Of a DNA stretch of 49,440 nucleotides, positions 25,370 to 33,177 are shown piece after piece (the stretch's first letter is position 1; each line of letters begins with the position of its first letter). The notes below the pieces were generated by a model, which made no database searches, was not told where the DNA came from, and saw only the letters and a program-made list of their open reading frames with translations. The position numbers were made by a program, and so were the translations under genes. The DNA comes from Deltaproteobacteria bacterium (GTDB lineage Bacteria; Desulfobacterota; DSM-4660; Desulfatiglandales; HGW-15), in NCBI GenBank assembly GCA_019310525.1, contig JAFDEE010000008.1, positions 1 through 49,440 of the forward strand, in the 5' to 3' direction.

Positions 25370-25412
25370 CCTTGCCCCTAAAGCTATCGAATTCAGCCGA
25401 TAGTAGTTTACT
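25370..25412 (+). promoter_or_regulatory. Hairpin plus AGTAGTTTACT motif in the tupA leader
   Basis: CTATCG (25384-25389) and CGATAG (25398-25403) pair around an 8-base loop ending TTCAGC, followed by TAGTTTACT. The block ends 55 bases before tupA. It is related to 4680-4723 upstream of the ferredoxin gene: the loop end and the 3' AGTAGTTTACT are conserved, and the stem bases differ while pairing is kept. It could be a shared cis-acting RNA or a degenerate repeat. Confidence 0.4.
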
Positions 25413-25467
25413 CTGGGCCGTTTGAGGAAGCATTACTCATGTCCTTTAGTAAAGAAAGGAGAAAAAC

Positions 25468-26388
25468 ATGAATGGTTTGAAGTCTAGAAAAGGATTTGGA
25501 GTTTTGTTCGCCGCCTGTCTTCTCATTTTCACACTGGTCGGTTCGGTCTTTGGGGAACCCAGTATTCTCAAGATGTCCACCACCACGAGTACGGAAAACT
25601 CCGGCCTTCTAGACGTTCTTCTCCCCGAGTTCACGCGGGATACCGGGATCGAAGTACGGGTTTTCGCCAAGGGGACAGGAGCAGCCTTGCGCGACGGTAT
25701 GGACGGCAATGTGGACGTCGTCTTCGTCCATGCCAGGGCCCGGGAGGAAAAATTCGTTGCCGAGGGTTACGGAACAAAACGATATGCTGTCATGCATAAT
25801 GACTTCGTGATCCTGGGTCCGGCCGGGGATCCTGCGGGCATCAGGGGAATGAAGGGTGCCGCCGCAGCCCTGAAAAAGATCGCCGGATCCCGAGCTCTTT
25901 TTGTCTCACGGGGGGACGACAGCGGCACCCATACTAAGGAACAGGCCCTGTGGAAGGCTTCAGGGGTGCCCCTTGAAAAAAAGATACGCACCGTCTTCAA
26001 GGGAGGGAAGAAGGCCTCGATCGCTTTTCTCTATCCCCGGGGATCGGAGAACTGGTACCTCTCCATCGGGCAGGGTATGGGGAAGACCCTGACCTTTGCC
26101 GAAGAAAAACAGGCTTATGTACTCTCGGATCGCGGGACCTACCTGAAATTCAAATACGGACGGGAAAGGGGGCTCGACCTGGAGATCCTTTGCGAGGGAG
26201 ACCCGGCCCTGTACAACCCTTACGGGATCATTCCCGTAAACCCCAAAAAGTTTCCCCACGTGAACCACAAGTGTGCAGAAATCCTGGCCCGCTGGCTGGT
26301 ATCGCCCAAGGCACAGTCCCTGATCGCCCGATACAGGATCCACGGCCGGCAAGCTTTTTATCCCGATGCGATCCCGGAGGCGAAGTAG
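25468..26388 (+). CDS. tupA: Tungstate ABC transporter, substrate-binding protein
   Basis: A 306-residue periplasmic binding protein with a Lys-rich start and a hydrophobic signal peptide (about 9-29, VLLFAACLLIFTLVGSVFG type). The oxyanion-binding loop TTTSTENSGLLD (about 38-49) is the TupA hallmark. Further family segments are VFVHARAREEKFVAEGYG, VSRGDDSGTHTKEQALW and NPKKFPHVNHKCAE. It should bind tungstate, or molybdate less tightly, and deliver it to TupBC for tungstopterin enzymes. ATG 25468 has AAAGGAG upstream. The permease gene is 574 bases downstream, separated by palindromic repeats. Confidence 0.93.
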   Translation: MNGLKSRKGFGVLFAACLLIFTLVGSVFGEPSILKMSTTTSTENSGLLDVLLPEFTRDTGIEVRVFAKGTGAALRDGMDGNVDVVFVHARAREEKFVAEGYGTKRYAVMHNDFVILGPAGDPAGIRGMKGAAAALKKIAGSRALFVSRGDDSGTHTKEQALWKASGVPLEKKIRTVFKGGKKASIAFLYPRGSENWYLSIGQGMGKTLTFAEEKQAYVLSDRGTYLKFKYGRERGLDLEILCEGDPALYNPYGIIPVNPKKFPHVNHKCAEILARWLVSPKAQSLIARYRIHGRQAFYPDAIPEAK

Positions 26389-26411
26389 GAGAGGAAACCT
26401 TGACGGCCATT

Positions 26412-26444
26412 GCCTCCGGAACGCCGCTACCGCGTTCCGGAGGC
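26412..26444. repeat. Perfect 13-bp hairpin after tupA
   Basis: GCCTCCGGAACGC (26412-26424) and GCGTTCCGGAGGC (26432-26444) pair perfectly around a 7-base loop, 23 bases past the tupA stop. No T tract follows, so it would be an mRNA-stabilising or attenuating hairpin rather than a classical terminator. Such a structure could raise tupA output over tupBC. Confidence 0.7.
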
Positions 26445-26475
26445 GGGATGTCACCGGCCCAGGGGCATCTCACGA

Positions 26476-26577
26476 TTTAAACCTAAATTGAGCGATTTCC
26501 GAATTTTTCAGAGACCTGCCTGAGGCGGGCGACGCAGCGGATCCAGTAAAATCGGAAATCGCTCAGTTCAGGTTAAA
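26476..26577. repeat. Long imperfect inverted repeat between tupA and tupB
   Basis: A left arm starting TTTAAACCTAAATTGAGCGA (26476-26502) pairs with a right arm starting TCGGAAATCGCTCAGTTCAG (26552-26577) over about 26 bases with a few mismatches. The inner 40 bases hold a smaller stem (CCTGCC/GGCGGG). The layout suggests a small non-coding mobile or palindromic element. Confidence 0.65.
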
Positions 26578-26735
26578 TGAAGCATTGCCTTTTAATGGGT
26601 CTTTCTTTATGTTCAAACGGATCTCATCACTATCCAAAATAGAATTATTTTGCTATTCATTAATAATAAAATCAGATGGATACCCATACATAACGTTTAC
26701 TTTCAAATTCAGCTCCATCTTCAGGCCGGTGGAAA

Positions 26736-26895
26736 GCAGGGGCTCGGGATTTTCTCCGGAGCAGGCGTATTTCGGCCCTGAATCAGGACAGATGAAGGGC
26801 CGAAATCCGCAGTGAGCGGAGCCATGGACGGCGGAGCGCTTGCCCGTCCGCTGTCTGGCGGGAACGTTAGCGAGGAGAACATCCCGAGCCCCTGC
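26736..26895. repeat. Nested palindromic element before tupB
   Basis: Outer arms of 22 bases (26736-26757 and 26874-26895) match at 21 positions; they begin GCAGGGGCTCGGGAT. Inside are a perfect 11-bp stem (ATTTCGGCCCT at 26769-26779 with AGGGCCGAAAT at 26796-26806) and further GC-rich inverted pairs near 26825-26850. The whole folds as a multi-branched structure and codes for nothing recognisable. It ends 67 bases before tupB. Confidence 0.65.
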
Positions 26896-26962
26896 TTAAA
26901 GCGGCAAATTCTATTTTCCGGGTGGAACCCCGGAACTTGTGCGATCAACGACGGTTGATTCC

Positions 26963-27658
26963 ATGGATTTCCTCTTCGACAGCATCCTTTCCGCCTTCTG
27001 GCTCCTGTGGACCCTGGACCCGGAGCTTACCAGGGTCATTTACGTCTCTCTGAAGGTCAGCATCCTTTCAACCCTTTTTGCGGGGCTTGCGGGGGTTCCG
27101 GCCGGTTTCCTCATCGCCTTCAGGGAATTCCGTCTTAAGCGGGCTCTTCTTACGGTCCTCAATTCCCTCCTGGCCCTGCCCACCGTAGTAGTGGGACTCC
27201 TGGTCTATGCCTTTCTATCCCGAAAGGGCCCGCTGGGAATGCTTGATCTCCTCTATACCCAAACGGCCATCGTGATCGGCCAGATCATCTTGGTCTTTCC
27301 CATCGTGACTTCCCTTACCATCGCCGCCGTGGGTCAGATCGACACCCGCTACCGGAAAACCGCCATGACCCTGGGGGCCACTCCTTTTCAAACCGCCCTC
27401 GCGGTCTTCAGGGAGGCCCGCTTCGCCGTCATGGCCGCTGTTATCGCGGCCTTTGGCCGCGTCATCGCGGAGGTCGGGATCAGCATGATGCTGGGGGGCA
27501 ATGTTAAGGGCTATACCCGAACCATGACCACCGCCATGGCCCTGGAGTATGACAAGGGAGAATTCGTGCTGGCCGTTGCCTTGGGCATCGCCCTCCTGTT
27601 CATCGCCTTTGGGGTCAACGTCTTCCTGAACTATATCCAGGGGAGGACCCGGTCATGA
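26963..27658 (+). CDS. tupB: Tungstate ABC transporter, permease
   Basis: A 231-residue inner-membrane permease with about five to six helices. It has the ABC-permease EAA loop: AMTLGATPFQTALAVFREAR. Conserved family segments include NSLLALPTVVVGLLVYAFLS and EVGISMMLGGNVKGYTRTMT, which match TupB. It forms the tungstate channel with TupA and TupC. ATG 26963 is chosen because the family usually begins with a short stretch before the first helix; GTG 26939 is possible, and neither has a strong ribosome site. Its stop overlaps the tupC start by 4 bases (ATGA). The palindromic insert upstream separates it from tupA. Confidence 0.9.
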   Translation: MDFLFDSILSAFWLLWTLDPELTRVIYVSLKVSILSTLFAGLAGVPAGFLIAFREFRLKRALLTVLNSLLALPTVVVGLLVYAFLSRKGPLGMLDLLYTQTAIVIGQIILVFPIVTSLTIAAVGQIDTRYRKTAMTLGATPFQTALAVFREARFAVMAAVIAAFGRVIAEVGISMMLGGNVKGYTRTMTTAMALEYDKGEFVLAVALGIALLFIAFGVNVFLNYIQGRTRS

Positions 27659-28662
27659 ACCTATTCGAAATTCGGGAACTGACCAAGACCTATGGCGACA
27701 GGACCGTCCTGGACCTCCCGAGGTTGGATTTCGAAAAGGGATTCGTTTATGCACTTCTCGGGCCCAACGGGTCCGGCAAGACCACTCTCCTGGAGATCCT
27801 CTGCCTCCTTTCCCGTCCCACCACAGGACATATCCGCTACCTCGGGAAGGCCCTCGACTTCAGGGGAAACCGTCTCTTCTCCCTTCGGCGTGAAATCATC
27901 ATGGTACACCAGAATCCCGTTCTCTTCTCCACGACAGTAAGGAAAAACCTGGAATTCGGCTTGAAGATCCGGGGAATCTCCCGCAAGGAAAGATCCATAA
28001 GGATCGGTGAGGCCTTGGAAATCGTGGGATTGCGGGATTGCGAGCGCGCCCAGGGACGTCATCTCTCAGGAGGAGAGACCCAGCGGGTCGCCATCGCCCG
28101 GGCCTTGGTATGCTATCCCAAGGTTCTGCTCCTCGACGAACCAACGTCCAATATGGATATGGAGAGCCAGGCCGCCGTCGAACGCATCATCCAGGATATC
28201 AACGAGCAAAAGGGTATTTCCGTGATTTTCACCACCCACGACATGGTCCAGGCATCCCGCCTCTCCCAAAAGGTCCTTTCCCTTTTCGAAGGCAAAAAGG
28301 TGCCCGCCCCTTTCGAGAACATCTTCTCGGGAAGGATCGATGGGAGCGGAAAGGGTCCTAAGAGCTGCCTGGTCCACGACAGGGTGCGCCTCTCCCTTGG
28401 CTCCGGAAAACCCGGACCCGTTCGACTGTGTATCGATCCGTTGAGGGTGCAGTTGTCGACCGGGGATCGGCCCTTTCACGGAGAGAACAGTTTCAAGGGA
28501 AAGGTGATCCAGGTTACCGATGAAAAGGAATTCGTGAGGGTGATCCTTGATATCGGGATCCCCCTCCACGTCCGGGTCCCCAAGGAGAACCTGGGTCGTT
28601 CCCTCTGGATCGGCGACGAGGCCCTGGTCCATATTCCCCCGGAGGCCCTCCAGCTCCTGTGA
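27655..28662 (+). CDS. tupC: Tungstate ABC transporter, ATP-binding protein
   Basis: A 335-residue ATPase with Walker A GPNGSGKTTLLE, Q-loop VHQNPVLFSTTVR, signature LSGGETQRVAIARAL, Walker B VLLLDEPTSNMD and H-loop TTHDM. The C-terminal 100 residues hold a regulatory oxyanion-binding fold of the TOBE/Mop type (FKGKVIQVTDEKEFVRVILD). It powers TupAB transport and may sense bound tungstate or molybdate. It is translationally coupled to tupB and converges on the radical SAM gene, whose stop is 54 bases away; no clear terminator is visible between them. Confidence 0.92.
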   Translation: MNLFEIRELTKTYGDRTVLDLPRLDFEKGFVYALLGPNGSGKTTLLEILCLLSRPTTGHIRYLGKALDFRGNRLFSLRREIIMVHQNPVLFSTTVRKNLEFGLKIRGISRKERSIRIGEALEIVGLRDCERAQGRHLSGGETQRVAIARALVCYPKVLLLDEPTSNMDMESQAAVERIIQDINEQKGISVIFTTHDMVQASRLSQKVLSLFEGKKVPAPFENIFSGRIDGSGKGPKSCLVHDRVRLSLGSGKPGPVRLCIDPLRVQLSTGDRPFHGENSFKGKVIQVTDEKEFVRVILDIGIPLHVRVPKENLGRSLWIGDEALVHIPPEALQLL

Positions 28663-28716
28663 CCGGGAAGCCCTTTCCATCTCCGCCCTTCCAGAGGACT
28701 GGGATCCCAAGGGGAA

Positions 28717-30465
28717 TCACCGCGGACAGACCCCGCACCTCCTGCACTCACCCACCCGGCAGGTTTCAGACTCCCTGGCCTCGAGTGCGAGTTCGTACTC
28801 TTTGCGGAGGTGTTCCCTTCGGATCCCGTGATCGATGAAATCCCACGGAAGGAGTTCCTCCAGACCCTTGGGGCGGTATACGAAAAAGTCCGGGTTGATA
28901 TCCGAGTAACGAAGCGCCTTCCGCCAATCCCCGCCAGCCTCGTGGACTTTCCGCAGGATGGACCCAACGCGCCTGTCCCCCATGGAAAGCAGGGCCTGGA
29001 CGTAGGCCCACCTTGGAACATCAAAATGAACCGTAACCCCACCTTCCCGGAGCAGCACCTTTTTCAACCATTTCTGTTTCTCCTTGAGGGTTTCGACCTG
29101 CTCCATCGGAAACCACTGAAATGGGGTAAAGGCCTTTGGTACGAAGCAGTTCACGCTCAGATGGATTTTGCCGATCCGTCCCCGGGTGCTGGATTCCTTG
29201 ACCACGTGGTGCTTTATGGCCTTTACCAGGTCCCGAATGGCCTCCAGGTCTTCCCGGGTCTCCGTGGGAAGGCCGATCATGAGGTAGAGTCTGAGTCCGA
29301 ATCCCCCCCTTCCGGCGGCGAGCCGAACGGCCCTGAGGATCTCTTCCTCGCTCAAGTGTTTGTTGATGACCCTTCTGAGTCTCTCGGAACCGGCCTCGGG
29401 GGCGAAGGCCAGGGTCTTCTGCCCGGATGCCTTCAGGTGATCCAGAAGGACGGGTGTCAGGGAATCGGCCCGGACCGAAGAGACCGAGAAGGTTCCCCCC
29501 TTTTCCAGGATCCTTGCCGTGAGGCGTTCGATGCCGGGGGTGTCCGAGACAGCGGCACTCAGGAGCCCGAGGCGCCTGGATTTTTCAAGGGCCGTATCCA
29601 CGGCCCGTCTCAACCTGGATTCCGGGTGGGTCCTCGGGGGCCTGTAAACGTATCCGGCCGCGCAAAACCTGCAGGACCGGCCGCAGCCCCGCCCCAATTC
29701 CACCAGGACCCGGTCTCCGAAGGGGGTATCGGGGGTCAGGATCGCCGACGTGGATACGGGTGCCTGGAGTGGATGGGAGCGGACCACGGGGATCCTTTCG
29801 GGAATCCCCGGCTCCACGGGTTCCCTGGAACGAAGCGTGCCGTCCTCGTTATAGGTGACCCTGTAAAGGGAAGGAACATAGAGGGAGGGAACGCGGCGGG
29901 CAAGGATCCTCAGGATCTCCCGCCTGCTGCCGCCGGAATGGAGGACCTCCCGGAAAACCTCCAGGAATCGGTCCAGGATCGGCTCGGCCTCTCCCAAAAG
30001 AAAAAAATCGAAGAAAGGGGAAAGGGGTTCGGGGTTCAGAAAAGTGGTGATCCCACCCCCCAAAACAAAGGGGTCGGACTCATCCCGCTCTCCGGCCAGG
30101 AGAGGTATCCGCCCGGCCTCGAGGATCTTCAAAACGCCGGGATAATCGTTTTCAAAGGGAAGGCTGAATGCGACGAGGTCGAATCTGGAAAGGGGGGAGC
30201 GGGACTCCAGGGACCCGAGACCCCGCCCCCCCTCAAGAAGGAGGGATTCTTCCCTGGGTTCAGGCAAAAAGACGCGTTCCGCGACAATGGTCTTCCGGCG
30301 GTTCAGCAGGTGGTAAAGGACCTGGAAGCCCAGGCTGGACATGCCGACGGAGTAAGTATTGGGATAGGCGAGGGCGACCGAGATTCTGCCCCCCCAGTCT
30401 TTCCTTACCGTCCCCTTTTCCCCGTGACTCCCGGGAAGGTTCAGGTTTTTCAGGATACCGGACAC
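28717..30465 (-). CDS. Radical SAM protein of the B12-binding type (TIGR03960-like)
   Basis: A 582-residue protein. The N-terminal part resembles a B12-binding-type Rossmann domain (VALAYPNTYSVGMSSLGFQV, FDLVAFSLPFENDYPGVLKI). The radical SAM core follows, with the cluster motif CGRSCRFC (C-x3-C-x2-C) and EPEAGSERLRRVINK-like and GLRLYLMIGLPTETREDLEA segments. The C-terminus has another Cys group (CRVGECRRCGVCPR). No His that would mark B12 ligation is certain. In related genomes this family is often followed by a DUF2344 protein; here it directly follows ftsZ (26 bases) at the end of the dcw unit. Its reaction is unknown. Confidence 0.82.
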   Translation of the reverse strand: MSGILKNLNLPGSHGEKGTVRKDWGGRISVALAYPNTYSVGMSSLGFQVLYHLLNRRKTIVAERVFLPEPREESLLLEGGRGLGSLESRSPLSRFDLVAFSLPFENDYPGVLKILEAGRIPLLAGERDESDPFVLGGGITTFLNPEPLSPFFDFFLLGEAEPILDRFLEVFREVLHSGGSRREILRILARRVPSLYVPSLYRVTYNEDGTLRSREPVEPGIPERIPVVRSHPLQAPVSTSAILTPDTPFGDRVLVELGRGCGRSCRFCAAGYVYRPPRTHPESRLRRAVDTALEKSRRLGLLSAAVSDTPGIERLTARILEKGGTFSVSSVRADSLTPVLLDHLKASGQKTLAFAPEAGSERLRRVINKHLSEEEILRAVRLAAGRGGFGLRLYLMIGLPTETREDLEAIRDLVKAIKHHVVKESSTRGRIGKIHLSVNCFVPKAFTPFQWFPMEQVETLKEKQKWLKKVLLREGGVTVHFDVPRWAYVQALLSMGDRRVGSILRKVHEAGGDWRKALRYSDINPDFFVYRPKGLEELLPWDFIDHGIRREHLRKEYELALEARESETCRVGECRRCGVCPR

Positions 30466-30491
30466 GTCCTCTGATCCGCCGGGGTCTTTCC

Positions 30492-31706
30492 TTAATCGGC
30501 CTTGGCCCGCAGAAAAGTCGGGTAGTCCAGATTATCCTTGAAAAGGCCCCTTTTGAAGAACCCTCCCCGCTTTCCCTTGCGGGCTTCCGGTTCCTCCGGC
30601 TCCTCGAGTTCGGGTTCTTCCCGAACTCGCTGGAAGGTCGGGGTATCCAGGGGATCCACGACCTCTCCATTGACCCGTACACTCCATGACTCCTCGGCCT
30701 CCTGGGGAGTCAGATCCCGGAGCTTCACCACCTTTTCCTGCCGTTCCTTGTCGATTCCCGTCGCGATGACCGTGATCATGACCTCATCTTCCATGCTGTC
30801 GTCGAAAACAACGCCCCAGAAGATATCCGCATCCTCGTCGACCTCTCCCCTGATATAGCTGGAGGCCTCGTCGATCTCGTCCATGGTCATGCTGGAGGGT
30901 CCCGTGATGTTCATCAGGAGGCCTTTCGCACCGCTGATGGAGATATCCTCGAGCAACGGACTGTTGACGGCTTCCTTGGCCGCCTCAACGGCCCGGTTTT
31001 CACCGCTGGCCCTCCCGGTCCCCATAATGGCCGTACCCATCTCCTGCATGACTTTCTTCACGTCTGCGAAGTCGAGGTTGATGAAGCCACTGCTCATGAT
31101 CAGGTCGGAGATGCCTTTGACGGCGTGCAGGAGGACCTCGTCCGCCCGGACGATGAGTTCTCTGAAAGTGGAATTCTTGTTCCCGACCGCCTTGAGCCTT
31201 TCGTTGGGGATGACGATCAAAGTGTCCACTTCCTTCTTCAGCTTTTCAATCCCCTCAAGGGCCCGGTTCATGCGCTTGGTCCCCTCGAATTTGAAAGGCT
31301 TGGTCACCACGGCCACCGTCAGGGCATTGCTCTCCCGGGATTCCCGGGCCACCACCGGGGACGCCCCTGTTCCGGTCCCCCCACCCATGCCGGCGGTGAT
31401 GAAAACCATGTCCATGCCGCTTACAGCCTCACGGATCTCCTCAAGGCTTTCTTCCGCCGCAATGCGGCCGATCTCCGGGTCCGCCCCTGCACCCAGACCC
31501 CGGGTTACCGTGGCCCCGAGCTGAATCCGCTGGGTACAACTGGAGCGTTCAAGGTCCTGGCTGTCCGTGTTGGCCACCAGAAAATCGACGCCCTTGAGCT
31601 TCGCGGCGATCATGTTGTTGATGGCATTACCGCCCGCTCCGCCGACGCCGATGACCTTGATCTTGGCCTCGTACCTTTCCCTTTCTTCGACGAATTCAAA
31701 TTGCAT
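30492..31706 (-). CDS. ftsZ: Cell-division GTPase FtsZ
   Basis: A 404-residue tubulin homologue that polymerises as the Z ring at midcell. It has the N-terminal VIGVGGAGGNAINNM block (18-32), the tubulin signature GGGTGTG (108-114), the T7-loop region near NLDFADVK, and a C-terminal conserved peptide (LDYPTFLRAKAD) for FtsA and ZipA-type partners. The start is fixed by AAAGGAGGG 7 bases before ATG 31706. The 234 bases upstream hold a MITE-like element, so ftsZ is set apart from ftsA in an otherwise tight cluster and may be transcribed partly on its own. Confidence 0.98.
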   Translation of the reverse strand: MQFEFVEERERYEAKIKVIGVGGAGGNAINNMIAAKLKGVDFLVANTDSQDLERSSCTQRIQLGATVTRGLGAGADPEIGRIAAEESLEEIREAVSGMDMVFITAGMGGGTGTGASPVVARESRESNALTVAVVTKPFKFEGTKRMNRALEGIEKLKKEVDTLIVIPNERLKAVGNKNSTFRELIVRADEVLLHAVKGISDLIMSSGFINLDFADVKKVMQEMGTAIMGTGRASGENRAVEAAKEAVNSPLLEDISISGAKGLLMNITGPSSMTMDEIDEASSYIRGEVDEDADIFWGVVFDDSMEDEVMITVIATGIDKERQEKVVKLRDLTPQEAEESWSVRVNGEVVDPLDTPTFQRVREEPELEEPEEPEARKGKRGGFFKRGLFKDNLDYPTFLRAKAD

Positions 31707-31745
31707 AGAAACATCCCTCCTTTGAGTATTGTCCTTTTGCCTATT

Positions 31746-31891
31746 TAGTGCCCATCCATAAATGGCCAATTTCCGCAATCTCTGCGTCAGGTTCAAATTT
31801 TAATCCTCGAAATACTTCAATGTATTCCTCCGGTTAAAATTTTCGCCTTCCTTGACCTTGCATAAATTTTCTCATTTATGTATGGGCACTA
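31746..31891. mobile_element. MITE-like element, copy 1 (between ftsA and ftsZ)
   Basis: A 146-bp non-coding element with terminal inverted repeats: TAGTGCCCATCCATAAATG at the left end and AGTGCCCATACATAAATG on the other strand at the right end. An inverted copy with about 95 percent identity lies at 49095-49244, and a longer relative at 48864-49091. It holds internal AT-rich complementary segments (AAATTTTAATCC and GGTTAAAATTTT). It fills the only sizeable gap of the dcw cluster. No transposase is inside, so movement would need an outside enzyme. Confidence 0.85.
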
Positions 31892-31940
31892 TCTGAAAAC
31901 CTTCTCCCTCAAGGCTTTTCCCTTACACCGCCGCTCCGGC

Positions 31941-33164
31941 TCAGATGACTTCCTTGAACCACCGCTTCATCCTCTCCATGACCCGGGTAAAGATGTTGTT
32001 GTCCCTGATTCTGAACTTCTTGCTCTCCTTTGTCCGCTTCGCACCGTAGAGGACCAGCCCGACAGCCGTCGCGTACATGGGCTTGTTGACCACCTCCACC
32101 AGACCGCTGATCCCCTGGGGATATCCCGTCCTCGTAGGGGCGTTGAAAATCTGCTCGGCGATCTCGGGAATGCCCGCGAGTTCCGATGAACCCCCGGTCA
32201 CCACTACTCCCGAGTTGATGGCGTTTTCAAAGCCCGACCGGACAAGTTCGTTATGGGTGAGGGTGAAGATCTCCTCGACCCTCGGCTCGATGATCTCACC
32301 GAGAATCTGCCGGCTCATGACCCTCGGTTCTCTCCCGCCCACCCCCGGGACCTCAATGGTCTCATCCTTTCCGATCATGGAGGACAGTGCACACCCGTAC
32401 TTGATCTTGATCTTCTCTGCCTCCATTCTGGGGGTGCGAAGGCCGATCGAGATGTCGTAGGTCAGGTTGTCCCCCCCCAGGGCCAGGACCGAGGTCTGCT
32501 GGATGGTGCCCCGCGAAAACACCGCCATATCAGTGGTGCCGCCCCCGAAATCGATGAGGGCCACGCCGAGATTGCGCTCTTCATCAGTCAGCACCGATTC
32601 GCTGGAGGCCAGGGACTCCAGGACGATGTCACAGACATCCAGGCCCGCGCGGTTACAGCACTTGATGATATTCTGGGCCGAAGTCACCGCACCGGTAACG
32701 ATATGGATCTTGGCCTCCAGCCGGACCCCCGCCATGCCCAGGGGATCCGTGATGCCGTCCTGCTCGTCCACGATAAACTCCTGGGTCAGGACGTGGATCA
32801 CCTCCCGGTCCATGGGGATCGCCACGGCGCTTGCCGCCTCGATGACCCTTTCGATATCTTTCTTGGTGACCTCTCTTTCCTTGAGCGCGATGACCCCGTG
32901 GCTGTTGAAGCCCTTGATGTGTCCCCCCGCGATCCCCGCGTAAACAGAGCCGATCTCGCAGCCCGCCATGGTTTCGGCTTCTTCAATGGCCTCCTTTATG
33001 GAATTCACCGTCCGTTCGATGTTGATTACAACGCCTTTCCGGAGACCGTCCGATGGGTGGGTGCCGATGCCGATGATTTCGATGGCATCGGGTCTTACCT
33101 CACCCACGACCGCGCAAATCTTGGTCGTACCGATATCCAGCCCTACAACGATTTCCCCAGACAT
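31941..33164 (-). CDS. ftsA: Cell-division protein FtsA
   Basis: A 407-residue actin-like protein that tethers FtsZ to the membrane. It begins with VVGLDIGTTKICAVVGEV (phosphate-1), has the phosphate-2 segment ALIDFGGGTTDMAVFSRGTI and the adenosine motif VVTGGSSELAGIPEIAEQIF, and ends with an amphipathic Arg/Lys/Trp helix (RVMERMKRWFKEVI) that acts as membrane anchor. ATG 33164 lies 13 bases after the ftsQ stop, with AGGGAAGAG upstream. It is of usual length and complete. Confidence 0.97.
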   Translation of the reverse strand: MSGEIVVGLDIGTTKICAVVGEVRPDAIEIIGIGTHPSDGLRKGVVINIERTVNSIKEAIEEAETMAGCEIGSVYAGIAGGHIKGFNSHGVIALKEREVTKKDIERVIEAASAVAIPMDREVIHVLTQEFIVDEQDGITDPLGMAGVRLEAKIHIVTGAVTSAQNIIKCCNRAGLDVCDIVLESLASSESVLTDEERNLGVALIDFGGGTTDMAVFSRGTIQQTSVLALGGDNLTYDISIGLRTPRMEAEKIKIKYGCALSSMIGKDETIEVPGVGGREPRVMSRQILGEIIEPRVEEIFTLTHNELVRSGFENAINSGVVVTGGSSELAGIPEIAEQIFNAPTRTGYPQGISGLVEVVNKPMYATAVGLVLYGAKRTKESKKFRIRDNNIFTRVMERMKRWFKEVI

Positions 33165-33177
33165 AGTTTCTCTTCCC

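Noticed and set aside
26585-26815. 76-codon plus-strand ORF between tupA and tupB
   Set aside because: It runs into the nested palindromic element and has no ribosome site or family.
28810-30474. 554-codon plus-strand frame
   Set aside because: Exact antisense of the radical SAM gene; GC-rich third positions open such frames by chance.
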